Shown: positions 17,390-26,477, counted from the stretch's first letter. The stretch is DNA of 64,000 bases from Kingella_B sp963529665 (GCA_963529665.1 CAUSAG010000003.1:73286-137285), one strand, 5' to 3'. Numbers and translations are program-made. Notes: generated from the letters alone by a model not told the origin.

Positions 17390-18334
17390 ATGACCCACAT
17401 CAACGACCTAATCAACCGCATCGGCAAAAACCTCAAACACCAACTCAAATGGGCGCGTCGCCACAACCTAGAAGCATGGCGCATCTACGACCGCGACATC
17501 CCGCAATACCCCTTCGCCATAGACGTTTACCGCGACCACATCCACCTGCAAGAATACGACACAGGCTGGCAACAAAGCCCCGCCGAGCGCAAAGCATGGA
17601 TGCTGGAAATTCTCAACGCCATTGAGCACATCACAGGCTTCCCGCAACAAAACATCCATCTGAAACAACGCGCCCGCCAAAAAGGCACCGCCCAATACCA
17701 AAAAACAGGCAAAACAGGCGAAGACTTCATCATCCAAGAAAACGGCCGCCAATTCTGGGTAAACCTAGACAAATACCTAGACACAGGGCTATTCCTAGAC
17801 CACCGCAACACCCGCCAAAAAGTCGGCAGCATCGCCGAGGGCAAACGCTTTCTCAACCTATTTTCCTACACAGGCAGCTTCACCGTTTACGCAGCCACAG
17901 GCGGCGCAATCAGCAGCGAAACCGTTGATTTATCCAACACTTATCTAGAATGGGCAGAACGCAACTTCCAGCTCAACCACATAGATTTAAGCCAACATCA
18001 AATCATCCGCGCCGACGTATTCCAATACCTGCAACAAGCCGCGCAACAAGGCAAACAATTTGACCTGATTGTTTTAGACCCGCCCAGCTTCTCCAACAGC
18101 AAAAAAATGCAAGACACGCTAGACATCCAGCGCGACCAAGCCACGCTGATTAACGGCGCAATGGCATTGCTCGCCCCCAGCGGCACGCTTTATTTTTCCA
18201 ATAACCTACGCAGCTTTGAACTCAACCCCGCGCTTGCCGAGCGCTACGCCATCAAAAACATCAGCCACCAATCCATTCCCGAAGATTTTCGCAACAAAAA
18301 AATCCACCAATGCTGGGAGATTCGGCACAAATGA
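17390..18334 (+). CDS. Class I SAM methyltransferase, RlmK-like
   Basis: The 314 residues correspond to the C-terminal half of the E. coli fusion RlmKL, the half that makes m7G2069 in 23S rRNA. Visible features: RIYDRDIPQYPFAIDVY, LDTGLFLDHRNTR, FLNLFSYTGSFTVYAA (SAM site) near 150-165 and VLDPPSFSNSKKM near 230. The RlmL half (THUMP plus N2-methyltransferase) is not present in this window. It is therefore a stand-alone version. The specific target is inferred from the family only. Confidence 0.85.
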   Translation: MTHINDLINRIGKNLKHQLKWARRHNLEAWRIYDRDIPQYPFAIDVYRDHIHLQEYDTGWQQSPAERKAWMLEILNAIEHITGFPQQNIHLKQRARQKGTAQYQKTGKTGEDFIIQENGRQFWVNLDKYLDTGLFLDHRNTRQKVGSIAEGKRFLNLFSYTGSFTVYAATGGAISSETVDLSNTYLEWAERNFQLNHIDLSQHQIIRADVFQYLQQAAQQGKQFDLIVLDPPSFSNSKKMQDTLDIQRDQATLINGAMALLAPSGTLYFSNNLRSFELNPALAERYAIKNISHQSIPEDFRNKKIHQCWEIRHK

Positions 18335-18396
18335 TTTTCAGGCTGCCTTCAAACGCCTATTCGTGCCAACGCAAAGGCAGCCTGAAAACCACTCCA

Positions 18397-18490
18397 ATGG
18401 AGCGTCGGCGGCTCGCCGATATTTTGCATCTTGGCAAATCAGCTATGCTCTGTTTCATAAGCAATTGGCGACGAGCCATCGCCGCTCCAC
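18397..18490. repeat. Inverted-repeat element family A, copy 3
   Basis: About 94 bp with ends ATGGAGCGTCGGCGG and CCATCGCCGCTCCAC. The interior (CTTGGCAAATCAGCTATGCT) is the reverse complement of that of copy 1, so the element is inserted the other way round. It lies between the rlmK-like gene and pldA, next to DUS copies. Confidence 0.75.
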
Positions 18491-18569
18491 CCCCATTTTC
18501 AGGCTGCCCCAACGCCCGAAATCAGTTAAAATGCGCCCCATTTCAAACAACCTAACGCCCCAAAAACAA

Positions 18570-19748
18570 ATGAAAAACCCCATCCTACTCGCCTTGATTA
18601 GCCTAGCTCCGTTGGCGCACGCCCAAACCGAAATTCCCCTGCTACCCACCAACGAACTGCTCGCCCAAGCCGAAACCCCGCTCATCCCCAGCAACGAATC
18701 CCCTGCATCTCGCGCAAATAATCATGCAAACAGCCCCGCGCCCGATGCCCAATCCTGCGTTGCCATCAGCGATGCCACCACCCGCCTAGCCTGCTACGAC
18801 CGCGCATACAGCAGCCCCAGCCAACCGCAATCCAAAAGCATAGACATCGCCCAAAGCCACGCCACCAGCAAAGCCGCCCAAAGCCCCCAAATCGTCTTTG
18901 CCGAGCCCAGCATTCCCAGCGAAAGCTATTCCGCCCTATCGCAACAATATGATTTAGATAAAAACAACGAAAACGGCATTTTCAGCATCCGCGAACACGA
19001 ACCCATGTATCTTCTGCCCGCATGGTATCGCTCATCGCCCAACTACACCCCCAGCAGCCCCACGCGCGGCGTAGCCATCGACGACATCCACACCCAGCAA
19101 AAACGCATTGAAACCAAAATGCAAATCTCGCTGAAAACCAAAATCGCTGAAGATTTGTTTGGCACTCATGCCGACCTCTGGGCAGCCTATACCCAGCAAT
19201 CCAACTGGCAAGTGTATAACCGCGGCAAAAAATCTGCCCCCTTCCGCAACAGCGACTACGCCCCCGAGCTATTTCTCACCCAGCCCGTTAAAGCCAACCT
19301 TCCTTTCGGCGGCAAACTGCGTATGCTCGGCTTAGGCTACATCCACCAATCCAACGGACAAAGCCAACCCCTATCGCGCTCATGGAACCGCATCTACGCC
19401 ATGGCGGGCATGGAATGGGGCAAGCTGTCGGTCATTCCCCGCATCTGGGCGCGGCTAGACCCCGGCGCCGATAAAGACGACAACCCCGACATCATGCGCT
19501 ACATGGGCTACGGCGATTTGCGCCTCGCCTACCAGTTTGACAACAAACACGCCCTGTCCGGCACCCTGCGCTACAACCCCAAACACAACAAAGGCGCGGT
19601 GCAGCTCAACTACACCTTCCCGCTCAAAGGCAACCTGAAAGGCTATGTGCAAAGCTTCTACGGCTACGGCGAAAGCCTGATTGACTACAACCACAAACAA
19701 AAAGGCATCGGCTTAGGCATTATGTTCAACGGCTGGGACGCGCTGTAA
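18570..19748 (+). CDS. pldA: Outer membrane phospholipase A1
   Basis: Hydrolyses phospholipids misplaced in the outer leaflet. The 392-residue precursor has a signal peptide (1-18, ending AHA) and a long low-complexity N-terminal region (about 20-140), then the 12-stranded barrel domain. The active-site motif HQSNGQ lies near 258-263 and corresponds to the catalytic His and Ser of OMPLA. The tail ends in an aromatic-rich strand. The start at 18570 is chosen because the upstream open frame crosses the family A repeat. Confidence 0.92.
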   Translation: MKNPILLALISLAPLAHAQTEIPLLPTNELLAQAETPLIPSNESPASRANNHANSPAPDAQSCVAISDATTRLACYDRAYSSPSQPQSKSIDIAQSHATSKAAQSPQIVFAEPSIPSESYSALSQQYDLDKNNENGIFSIREHEPMYLLPAWYRSSPNYTPSSPTRGVAIDDIHTQQKRIETKMQISLKTKIAEDLFGTHADLWAAYTQQSNWQVYNRGKKSAPFRNSDYAPELFLTQPVKANLPFGGKLRMLGLGYIHQSNGQSQPLSRSWNRIYAMAGMEWGKLSVIPRIWARLDPGADKDDNPDIMRYMGYGDLRLAYQFDNKHALSGTLRYNPKHNKGAVQLNYTFPLKGNLKGYVQSFYGYGESLIDYNHKQKGIGLGIMFNGWDAL

Positions 19749-19904
19749 TCAGATGCGCAGTAATCGGCAAAGGCAGCCTGAAAAGCGTCTAACCATTTTC
19801 AGGCTGCTGATTTTCAGGCTGCCGATAACAAGCCCAGCAAAGCCCACCCAAAGCGCGTATAATTCCGCCCTTTGCATTCCACCACCACGCACACCAAGCG
19901 CACC

Positions 19905-20564
19905 ATGAGCATCGGCAAGTACCTAAAAAAATACCTTATCACAGGGCTACTCGTATGGCTGCCCATCGCCGTAACCATTTGGCTCATCGGCTACATCATC
20001 AACGCCACCGACTGGCTCGCCAACCTTGTCCCACAAAAATGGCAGCCTGAAAACTATCTCGGCTTCAATATCCCAGGGCAAGGCTTCATCATCGCCATCA
20101 TCGTCTTGCTGATTACAGGCATCTTCGCCGCCAATATGCTCGGGCGCAAAATCCTAGAAGCATGGGATACCTTGCTCGGGCGCATTCCCGTGATCAAATC
20201 CATTTATTCCAGCGTTAAAAAAGTATCCGAAAGCCTGCTGTCCGACAACGCCCGCTCATTCCAAACCCCCGTGCTCATCCCCTTTCCCCAGCCCAACATC
20301 TGGACAATTGCATTCGTATCAGGCGAAGTGCCGCAAGCCGTCGCCCAAGCCCTGCCCGAACAAATCGACTACGTTTCCGTGTACGTCCCCACCACGCCCA
20401 ACCCCACAGGCGGCTACTACATTATGGTGCGGCGCAGCGACATCCGCGAACTCAACATGAACGTGGACGAAGCCCTAAAATACGTCATCTCACTCGGCAT
20501 GGTGATGCCCAACGACCAGCCCAGCATAGGGCAGCCTGAAAAAGCAGAAAGGAAAGAATCATGA
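19905..20564 (+). CDS. DUF502 family membrane protein
   Basis: A 219-residue inner-membrane protein. Two hydrophobic helices (about 10-32 and 55-78) are followed by a conserved cytoplasmic or periplasmic part with GRIPVIKSIYSSVKKVSE and a C-terminal tail. The family is widespread and of unknown function. The ATG at 19905 is preferred over the TTG at 19872 because it directly begins the conserved MSIGKYLKKY sequence. Its stop codon overlaps the start of a 38-residue membrane protein by the ATGA arrangement, implying translational coupling. Confidence 0.92.
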   Translation: MSIGKYLKKYLITGLLVWLPIAVTIWLIGYIINATDWLANLVPQKWQPENYLGFNIPGQGFIIAIIVLLITGIFAANMLGRKILEAWDTLLGRIPVIKSIYSSVKKVSESLLSDNARSFQTPVLIPFPQPNIWTIAFVSGEVPQAVAQALPEQIDYVSVYVPTTPNPTGGYYIMVRRSDIRELNMNVDEALKYVISLGMVMPNDQPSIGQPEKAERKES

Positions 20565-20677
20565 GCAGTTATGCGCCGCCCGACCCCAGCCCATACAGCA
20601 TCAACTCCCTATTATTGATAACCGCCTTGGTTGTGATTGGACTGGTTTTATGGTGGTGGGAACATCACGATGATTAA
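20561..20677 (+). CDS. 38-residue single-pass membrane protein
   Basis: MSSYAPPDPSPYSINS is followed by one hydrophobic helix (about 17-33, ending LVLWWW) and a charged end EHHDD. The start codon overlaps the stop of the DUF502 gene (ATGA), and AAAGGAAAGA gives a good ribosome site upstream. The proline-rich N-terminus and short length make it invisible to most gene callers. I recognise no family. Coupling suggests that it acts with the DUF502 protein. Confidence 0.75.
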   Translation: MSSYAPPDPSPYSINSLLLITALVVIGLVLWWWEHHDD

Positions 20678-20719
20678 GCGTTTTCAGGCTGTCTATAAAC
20701 GAGATTAAAGAAGTGCGCT

Positions 20720-20947
20720 ATGCAAATTCCATTAGACAATCCGCAAACCATTCATTTGCCTTATTCCGCCCGATTTGATGAACACGTTACTCATGTCAAT
20801 GTGCGCGTAGTCGGCAACGAGCGCATTATCAGCCCCGCTAATCAAGTATGGGACAGCTTCTTTTTAAGCGGCAACATCGCCAGCGCAGATTTTATGGCAG
20901 AGCGCGAAACGGCAGTGCAGCCTGAACGAGATGGCTTGCATGGTTAA
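20720..20947 (+). CDS. VapB-like antitoxin, orphan
   Basis: The 75 residues look like an AbrB/SpoVT-fold VapB: an N-terminal swapped-hairpin part (NVRVVGNERIISPANQ) and the C-terminal toxin-binding tail pattern WDSFFLSGNIASADFMAERE. Antitoxins of this type are normally followed within a few bases by a PIN-domain VapC gene. Here the next gene is mdaB and no PIN domain is encoded between 20948 and 21013 or nearby on either strand. Confidence 0.75.
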   Translation: MQIPLDNPQTIHLPYSARFDEHVTHVNVRVVGNERIISPANQVWDSFFLSGNIASADFMAERETAVQPERDGLHG

Positions 20948-21013
20948 GCAGAATAGGGCAAATAACTCATTTCAGGCAGCCTGAAAATCCACACACACAC
21001 AACAAGGACACCC

Positions 21014-21601
21014 ATGAACCTCCTACTTATCAATGGCGGCAAAGCCTTCGGACACTCACAAGGCAAACTCAACCACAGCCTGCACGCCCTCGCCCAGCAA
21101 ACCCTCGCCTCGCTAGGGCATCACACCCAAGAAACCGTAATAGAAAATGGCTACGATGCCCCTACAGAAGTAGAAAAAATCCTATGGGCAGATGCCGTGA
21201 TTTGGCAAATGCCCGCTTGGTGGATGGGCGAGCCGTGGACAGTTAAAGAATACATGGACAAAGTATTTTCCGCAGGCGCAGGCAAACTATTTGCCAGCGA
21301 TGGGCGACACAGCGCCACGCCCACCGAAGGCTACGGCACAGGCGGCTTGTTGCACGGCAAACACCATATGCTCTCGCTCACATGGAACGCCCCCATTGAA
21401 GCCTTTACCCGCGCGGGCGATTTTTTTGACGGCGCAGGCGTGGACGGCGTGTATTTGCATTTTCACAAAGCCAACGAATTTCTAGGCATGCGCCCGCTGC
21501 CCACCTTTATCTGCAACGATGTCATCAAAAACCCGCAGCCCGAGCGCTATTTTGCCGATTACGCGCAGCATTTAACGCAAGTATTTGGCAAAGCCGAATA
21601 A
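21014..21601 (+). CDS. mdaB: NAD(P)H quinone oxidoreductase, MdaB family
   Basis: A flavodoxin-fold FAD enzyme reducing quinones by two electrons, which protects against oxidative stress. The 195 residues include LLINGGKAFGHSQGKLN at the N-terminus (nucleotide loop), QMPAWWMGEPWTVKEYMDKVF and the family signature YGTGGLLHGKHHMLSLTWN. Length and motifs match MdaB. AAGGACACCC forms the ribosome site. It stands downstream of the orphan vapB-like gene. Confidence 0.93.
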   Translation: MNLLLINGGKAFGHSQGKLNHSLHALAQQTLASLGHHTQETVIENGYDAPTEVEKILWADAVIWQMPAWWMGEPWTVKEYMDKVFSAGAGKLFASDGRHSATPTEGYGTGGLLHGKHHMLSLTWNAPIEAFTRAGDFFDGAGVDGVYLHFHKANEFLGMRPLPTFICNDVIKNPQPERYFADYAQHLTQVFGKAE

Positions 21602-21680
21602 GCCATTTCAGGCTGCCTAAGCGTTTTCAGGCTGCCTAAAAGAATGAATTTGATAAAGCTCAATCTATCCATTCCCCAAT

Positions 21681-22616
21681 ATGACTGTCCCATCTTTTGA
21701 AAATCTCCGTTTGTACATTCTCAAACATTTAGCCAATGGTGGAATCTGGCGCAAAGCTCAATTAGTTGAACCGATTGCAGCACATTTTAATTTGAGTGAC
21801 GAAGACATCGCGCAAGAATACGAATCAGGCAACGGCGCGATATTGGCTGACCGCGTCTCTTGGGCATTGAGCTATCTCGCGTTAAGCGGATTACTCACAC
21901 GCCCCAAACGCGGTCATTACACGATTACCGATTTAGGCAAAAGATATGCGTCAAAAAGTGAAGCGGAAATTACAGCCTACATCAAACAAAAAATGGCAGA
22001 GCGCGAACAAACGCAAAAATTAGATAACCAAGAAATAACCGTTGGCGCAGAAGAAGTAAACATTACTCCCAAAGAACAGCTTGAAGCCTCATTCCATGCC
22101 ATTCGCCAAGAAGTTTACCGCGAAATTTTAGATACCATTTTAAGCAAAACATCGCAGGCTTTTGAAAAGCTAGTCATTGATTTATTGCAAAAAATGGGCT
22201 ACGGCGGCAGGTTAGAAAAATCTGCCCAAGTAACGCGCCCAAGCCACGATGGTGGCATAGATGGCGAAATCCGCGAAGATGTATTAGGGCTAGGCAGAAT
22301 TTTTATTCAAGCCAAACGTTATCAAACCGATGACACCATTGGTCGCCCTTACATTCAAGCATTTGTTGGCGCATTACAAGGACAACACGCCGATAAAGGT
22401 GTTTTCATTACTACGGCACGATATTCTGCCGAAGCCATTCATTATGCACAAAATCTTTCATCTACCCGAGTGGTCTTAATTGACGGCTTGCAATTAGCTG
22501 AATATATCTACCGCTATGATGTTGGTATGCAAACCGAGCAAACCTTTACCATTAAAAAATTAGACAGCGATTTTTGGGACGAAATGCCTGATGATGCAAA
22601 TAAACCCATTAAATAG
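21681..22616 (+). CDS. mrr: Mrr-type restriction endonuclease
   Basis: A type IV, modification-dependent restriction enzyme. The 311 residues show the N-terminal winged-helix domain (about 1-95; WRKAQLVEPIAAHFNL, DRVSWALSYLALSGLL) and the C-terminal nuclease domain (about 155-290) with FEKLVIDLLQKMGYGG, the catalytic DGGIDG near 191-196 and IFIQAKRY near 210-217. All key residues are present, so it should be active. Base composition is somewhat AT-rich compared with flanking genes, and no full DUS lies in the frame, suggesting later acquisition. No methyltransferase accompanies it, as expected for type IV. Confidence 0.9.
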   Translation: MTVPSFENLRLYILKHLANGGIWRKAQLVEPIAAHFNLSDEDIAQEYESGNGAILADRVSWALSYLALSGLLTRPKRGHYTITDLGKRYASKSEAEITAYIKQKMAEREQTQKLDNQEITVGAEEVNITPKEQLEASFHAIRQEVYREILDTILSKTSQAFEKLVIDLLQKMGYGGRLEKSAQVTRPSHDGGIDGEIREDVLGLGRIFIQAKRYQTDDTIGRPYIQAFVGALQGQHADKGVFITTARYSAEAIHYAQNLSSTRVVLIDGLQLAEYIYRYDVGMQTEQTFTIKKLDSDFWDEMPDDANKPIK

Positions 22617-22726
22617 TCGCATAGACTACCTGAAAACACAGTAAAGCATTAAAATCCGCGTTTTCGTTTCAAGCAAACGCGCAACCGTTTTATTCAAACA
22701 ATCTATCTTAATTTAGAAAGAAAACC

Positions 22727-24535
22727 ATGCGTACCAACTACTGCGGCTTAATCAACGAAGCCTATCTAGACCAAACCGTAACCGTAAAAGGTTGGGTGCA
22801 CCGCCGCCGCGACCACGGTGGGGTTATTTTTATTGACCTGCGCGACCGCGAAGGCATCGTGCAAGTGGTGATAGACCCCGACACGCCCGAAGCCTTTGCG
22901 CTGGCCGATTCCGCGCGTAACGAGTTCGTGCTCAGCATCACAGGGCGCGTGCGCCATCGCCCCGCAGGCACCACCAACGACAAAATGGTGTCGGGCAAAA
23001 TTGAAATTCTCGCCAAAGAAATTGAGATTTTGAACCCCGCTGCCACGCCGCCGTTTATGATTGACGATGAAAACATCAGCGAAACTGTGCGCCTGCAAAA
23101 CCGCGTGATTGACCTGCGCCGTCCCGTGATGCAGCGCAATTTGCGCCTGCGCTACCAAGTGGCCATGGGCGTGCGCCGTTACTTGGACGCGCAAGGCTTT
23201 ATTGACATTGAAACGCCGATGCTCACCCGCTCCACGCCCGAAGGCGCGCGCGACTATCTCGTGCCTAGCCGCGTGCATCCTGGCGAATTTTTCGCGCTGC
23301 CGCAATCGCCCCAGCTGTTCAAGCAACTGTTGATGGTGGCAGGCTTTGACCGCTACTACCAAATCACCAAATGCTTCCGCGACGAAGACTTGCGCGCCGA
23401 TCGGCAGCCTGAATTCACCCAAATTGACTTGGAAACTTCGTTCCTAAACGAAGACGAAATCATGAGCATCACCGAAGGCATGGCAAAACAAGTGTTCAAA
23501 GACGCGCTGGGCGTGGATTTGGGCGACTTCCCGCGTATGCCATACAGCGAAGCCATGTTTAAATACGGCTCAGACAAGCCCGATATGCGCGTGTCGCTGG
23601 CGTTCACCGAGTTAACAGACGTGATGAAATCGGAAGAATTCAAAGTGTTCCGCGCCGCCGCCGATATGCCGAATGGGCGCGTGGTGGCGTTGCGCGTGCC
23701 AAACGGGGCGAAATTGAGCCGTAAAGACATCGATGAATACACCAAATTTGTCGGCATTTACGGCGCAAAAGGTTTGGCGTACATCAAAGTGAACGATGTG
23801 AACAATTTGAGCAACGGCGAAGACAGCGGCTTGCAATCGCCGATTGTGAAATTCCTATCCGAAGGCTGCCTGAAAACCATTGTTGAGCGCACAGGCGCGC
23901 AAAACGGCGACTTGATTTTCTTCGGCGCAGATAAAGCCAAAGTGGTAAACGAAGCGATTGGCGCATTGCGGATTAAAGTCGGACACGAACACGGCGCGGC
24001 AGATGGCTATTTTGTGGACGAATGGAAACCACTGTGGGTGGTGGATTTCCCCATGTTTGAATACGACGAAGAAGAAAACCGCTACACCGCGATGCACCAC
24101 CCGTTCACATCGCCCAAAGCGGGGCATGAAGATTTGATGGAAACGCAGCCTGAAAACTGCCTCGCCCGCGCTTACGATATGGTGTTGAATGGCTGGGAAA
24201 TCGGCGGCGGCTCCATCCGTATCCACCGCGCCGACGTGCAGGAAAAAGTGTTCGCCGCGCTGAAAATCAGCCCCGAAGAACAGCAGGAAAAATTCGGCTT
24301 CTTGCTGGATAACCTGAAATTCGGCGCGCCCCCACACGGCGGCTTGGCGTTTGGCTTGGATCGCTTGGTTACGTTGATGGCAGGCGCAGAATCCATCCGC
24401 GATGTGATTGCCTTCCCCAAAACGCAACGCGCGCAAGACTTGCTGGTGGATGCGCCCAACAGCGTGGACGAAAAACAATTACGCGAATTGAGCTTGCGTT
24501 TGCGCGTGAAGCAAAGTGAGAGCAAAGAAGCATAA
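22727..24535 (+). CDS. aspS: Aspartyl-tRNA synthetase
   Basis: A class II synthetase of 602 residues. It has the N-terminal anticodon-binding OB fold (about 1-105), the catalytic core with motif 2 in FRDEDLRADRQPEFTQIDLE near 217-236, a GAD insertion domain (about 290-420) and motif 3 in GLAFGLDRLVTLMAG near 543-557. The DUS inside motif 2 encodes the normal RQPEF residues. Whether it is discriminating or charges tRNA(Asn) as well cannot be told by eye. It is followed by an inverted DUS pair. Confidence 0.97.
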   Translation: MRTNYCGLINEAYLDQTVTVKGWVHRRRDHGGVIFIDLRDREGIVQVVIDPDTPEAFALADSARNEFVLSITGRVRHRPAGTTNDKMVSGKIEILAKEIEILNPAATPPFMIDDENISETVRLQNRVIDLRRPVMQRNLRLRYQVAMGVRRYLDAQGFIDIETPMLTRSTPEGARDYLVPSRVHPGEFFALPQSPQLFKQLLMVAGFDRYYQITKCFRDEDLRADRQPEFTQIDLETSFLNEDEIMSITEGMAKQVFKDALGVDLGDFPRMPYSEAMFKYGSDKPDMRVSLAFTELTDVMKSEEFKVFRAAADMPNGRVVALRVPNGAKLSRKDIDEYTKFVGIYGAKGLAYIKVNDVNNLSNGEDSGLQSPIVKFLSEGCLKTIVERTGAQNGDLIFFGADKAKVVNEAIGALRIKVGHEHGAADGYFVDEWKPLWVVDFPMFEYDEEENRYTAMHHPFTSPKAGHEDLMETQPENCLARAYDMVLNGWEIGGGSIRIHRADVQEKVFAALKISPEEQQEKFGFLLDNLKFGAPPHGGLAFGLDRLVTLMAGAESIRDVIAFPKTQRAQDLLVDAPNSVDEKQLRELSLRLRVKQSESKEA

Positions 24536-24550
24536 TCGGCAAGCATGACA

Positions 24551-24593
24551 AAGGCAGCCTGAAAACGTTAAGCGCGTTTTCAGGCTGCCTTTT
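24551..24593. terminator. Inverted DUS pair between aspS and iscA
   Basis: AAGGCAGCCTGAAAACG and CGTTTTCAGGCTGCCTTTTATT form a strong hairpin between convergent genes; probably terminates both. Confidence 0.8.
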
Positions 24594-24616
24594 ATTGCGT
24601 TCGAAGCGCGTTGCGT

Positions 24617-24937
24617 TTAAACGTGGAAGCTCTCGCCGCAGCCGCAGCTTTCCTTTACATTCGGGTTTTCAAATTTGAAGCCTTCCTGCAAACCGTCTTT
24701 GGCATAGTCCACCTGCGTGCCGTCCAAGTAAACCAAACTTTTCGGGTCCACAAACACTTTCACGCCGTCCTGCTCGAACACTTGGTCTTCGGGCTGGATG
24801 TCGTCCACAAATTCCAGCGTGTAGGCCATGCCGGAGCAGCCGCTGGTTTTCACGCCGATGCGGACGCCTTCGCCTTTGCCGCGTTTGGCGATGAAATTGC
24901 GGATGTGGTCGGCGGCGTTTGAGGTAATCGTAATCAT
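24617..24937 (-). CDS. iscA: Iron-sulfur assembly protein IscA
   Basis: An A-type carrier for Fe-S clusters. The 106 residues hold the three conserved cysteines C34 (SGCSG), C98 and C100 (ESCGCGESF). The ATG at 24937 follows GAGGAAAACACC; the longer open frame upstream is not used. In most genomes iscA follows iscU directly, but here six other genes lie between them. The preceding spacer contains a foreign-dialect DUS at 24976-24987. Confidence 0.94.
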   Translation of the reverse strand: MITITSNAADHIRNFIAKRGKGEGVRIGVKTSGCSGMAYTLEFVDDIQPEDQVFEQDGVKVFVDPKSLVYLDGTQVDYAKDGLQEGFKFENPNVKESCGCGESFHV

Positions 24938-24975
24938 GGTGTTTTCCTCGTGATGATGAATGAAGTTGCGGTGGG

Positions 24976-24987
24976 TGCAGGCTGCTT
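24976..24987 (-). repeat. Foreign-dialect DUS (AAGCAGCCTGCA)
   Basis: TGCAGGCTGCTT on the plus strand is the exact complement of AAGCAGCCTGCA, which I know as the K. oralis AA-king3 DUS. One-mismatch or hybrid forms follow at 26435-26446, 26801-26812, 27323-27334 and 27370-27381. Confidence 0.75.
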
Positions 24988-25030
24988 TTGGCCAAAATCG
25001 GTTATTGGGCAAAGGCAGCCTGAAAACGGT

Positions 25031-26038
25031 TTATTGCCCTGCCTGCTGTGCATTCAGCGGCAGATATTCGGCAGGCACCCAACGGTAAGCTCGGCCGTCG
25101 CGCACAACGTGGCCGATGCCGGGGAAAGGCAAGTGCGCGCCGCCTATCCACAGGCGGTTTTGCTGGGCAAGGCGGAAAATGCGGCGGCGCGTGGCCAAGG
25201 CGGCGGCGCGGTCGGCATCGTATTCAAACGTGGCTTCTGGGTGGCGGAACTGGACGGTGTGGCTGTGCACCACGTCGCCCCAAATCAAGAGGCGGTTTGC
25301 GCCCGTGCCGACCAGATAGCCGCTCATGCCGGGGGTGTGGCCGAATTCGTCTATGGTTTCAATATCCTGAATGTTTTCGCCTTTGCGGAAGGTTTGGAAC
25401 TTTCCGGCGGCCTGATAGGGGGCGATGAATTTGGCGGCCATTTGTTTTACCTGTGTCAGCAGTTCAATTTCGCCGGCTTTGGCGGGCGATAGGAAGAAAT
25501 CCACATCTTCTTTGGGTGCGTACACAACGGCATTGGGGAACAGGCGGTTGCCGTTTTTATCGATAAGGCCGCCTGCGTGGTCGGGATGCAGGTGGGTGAG
25601 GATGACGCGGCTGATTTGCTCGGGGCGGATGCCTGCGGCGGCAAGGTTGGCGGAAATGTGTCCCATGCCTTCGCCCAGTTGCGAGCCTGCGCCGGTGTCA
25701 ATCAGGGTAAGCTGCCCGTTTTGGTTGATGAGATAGGCATTAACGGCGGTCTGTATGCCGTTTTTGTCTTGCGGTGCGAACAGGGTTTGGAACAGGGCAT
25801 CGCGGTTGGCGGCGGAAATGTTGAGCAGTTGTTTCGGGACGAGATTGAAGAAGCCGTCATACAGCGCGGTTACGGTGATGCCGTTGCCGAGTTTCATGTG
25901 GTAGTAACCGGCTGCCTGCTGCGTTGGGGCAGCGGTGGCTTGGGCGTGTGCAACGGGGGCTTCTTTGGCATATGCAGCAGGGGCGGCAAGTGCGGCGCAG
26001 AGGGCCAGGGTGCGGAATAGGGTTTTGGTGTGTGTCAT
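25031..26038 (-). CDS. Exported MBL-fold metallo-hydrolase
   Basis: The 335-residue precursor has a signal peptide (about 1-24, ending AYA) and a metallo-beta-lactamase fold domain. Zinc ligands lie in ILTHLHPDHAGG near 148-156, and later in WGDVVHSH and a histidine in the C-terminal part. The type resembles periplasmic quorum-lactonase-like or general hydrolases; the substrate is unknown. It is the last gene before iscA in the cassette between iscU and iscA, and its higher GC and rare native DUS set it apart. Confidence 0.9.
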   Translation of the reverse strand: MTHTKTLFRTLALCAALAAPAAYAKEAPVAHAQATAAPTQQAAGYYHMKLGNGITVTALYDGFFNLVPKQLLNISAANRDALFQTLFAPQDKNGIQTAVNAYLINQNGQLTLIDTGAGSQLGEGMGHISANLAAAGIRPEQISRVILTHLHPDHAGGLIDKNGNRLFPNAVVYAPKEDVDFFLSPAKAGEIELLTQVKQMAAKFIAPYQAAGKFQTFRKGENIQDIETIDEFGHTPGMSGYLVGTGANRLLIWGDVVHSHTVQFRHPEATFEYDADRAAALATRRRIFRLAQQNRLWIGGAHLPFPGIGHVVRDGRAYRWVPAEYLPLNAQQAGQ

Positions 26039-26108
26039 GGTGCGATTTCCTTACAGGGTGTTATCGGTTATGTTGTTTTCAGGCTGCCTGAAACGGCAGT
26101 TGGTGCGT

Positions 26109-26366
26109 TTACAGGCTGGTAACGAATGCCACCAGACCCAGTATCACACCGGGGGCGTTGGCAATGGCAACGGGTAGGTCGCGCGGTTTTTTCAATAGGC
26201 CGTATGCCACCCACAGCGTGCAGTTCACGGCGGCGGCAAGCGGCTGCCACGGCGAGCCTTTCGAGCCGGCCAGATTGGCTTGGATTTGCGGAATGTAGGC
26301 CACATACATACACACGGCGGTGATGGTGGCGACGACGGACAGGATTTTGACTTGTTTTTCGTTCAT
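26109..26366 (-). CDS. SemiSWEET sugar transporter
   Basis: An 85-residue protein with three membrane helices and the PQ-loop motif (VAYIPQIQANL near 22-32), which matches the SemiSWEET family that works as a dimer for sugar uptake or efflux. NCTLWVAYGLLK is the second conserved segment. It belongs to the cassette in the isc cluster, and no sugar gene is adjacent, so the substrate is open. Confidence 0.88.
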   Translation of the reverse strand: MNEKQVKILSVVATITAVCMYVAYIPQIQANLAGSKGSPWQPLAAAVNCTLWVAYGLLKKPRDLPVAIANAPGVILGLVAFVTSL

Positions 26367-26477
26367 GGGTTTTCCTTTCTATGAATGTTCAAAAAAAAAA
26401 TGCGTGATAACCAATGGCATGGAAAATGGCAGGGTGCAGACTGCTTTTTCGGATTTTGGCTGCATTACGGCTGTGTT

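Noticed and set aside
21681..24535. Defence island around mrr with the orphan vapB-like gene
   Set aside because: Only mrr and a lone antitoxin-like gene are present, separated by mdaB. No further defence gene is seen, so an island is not supported.
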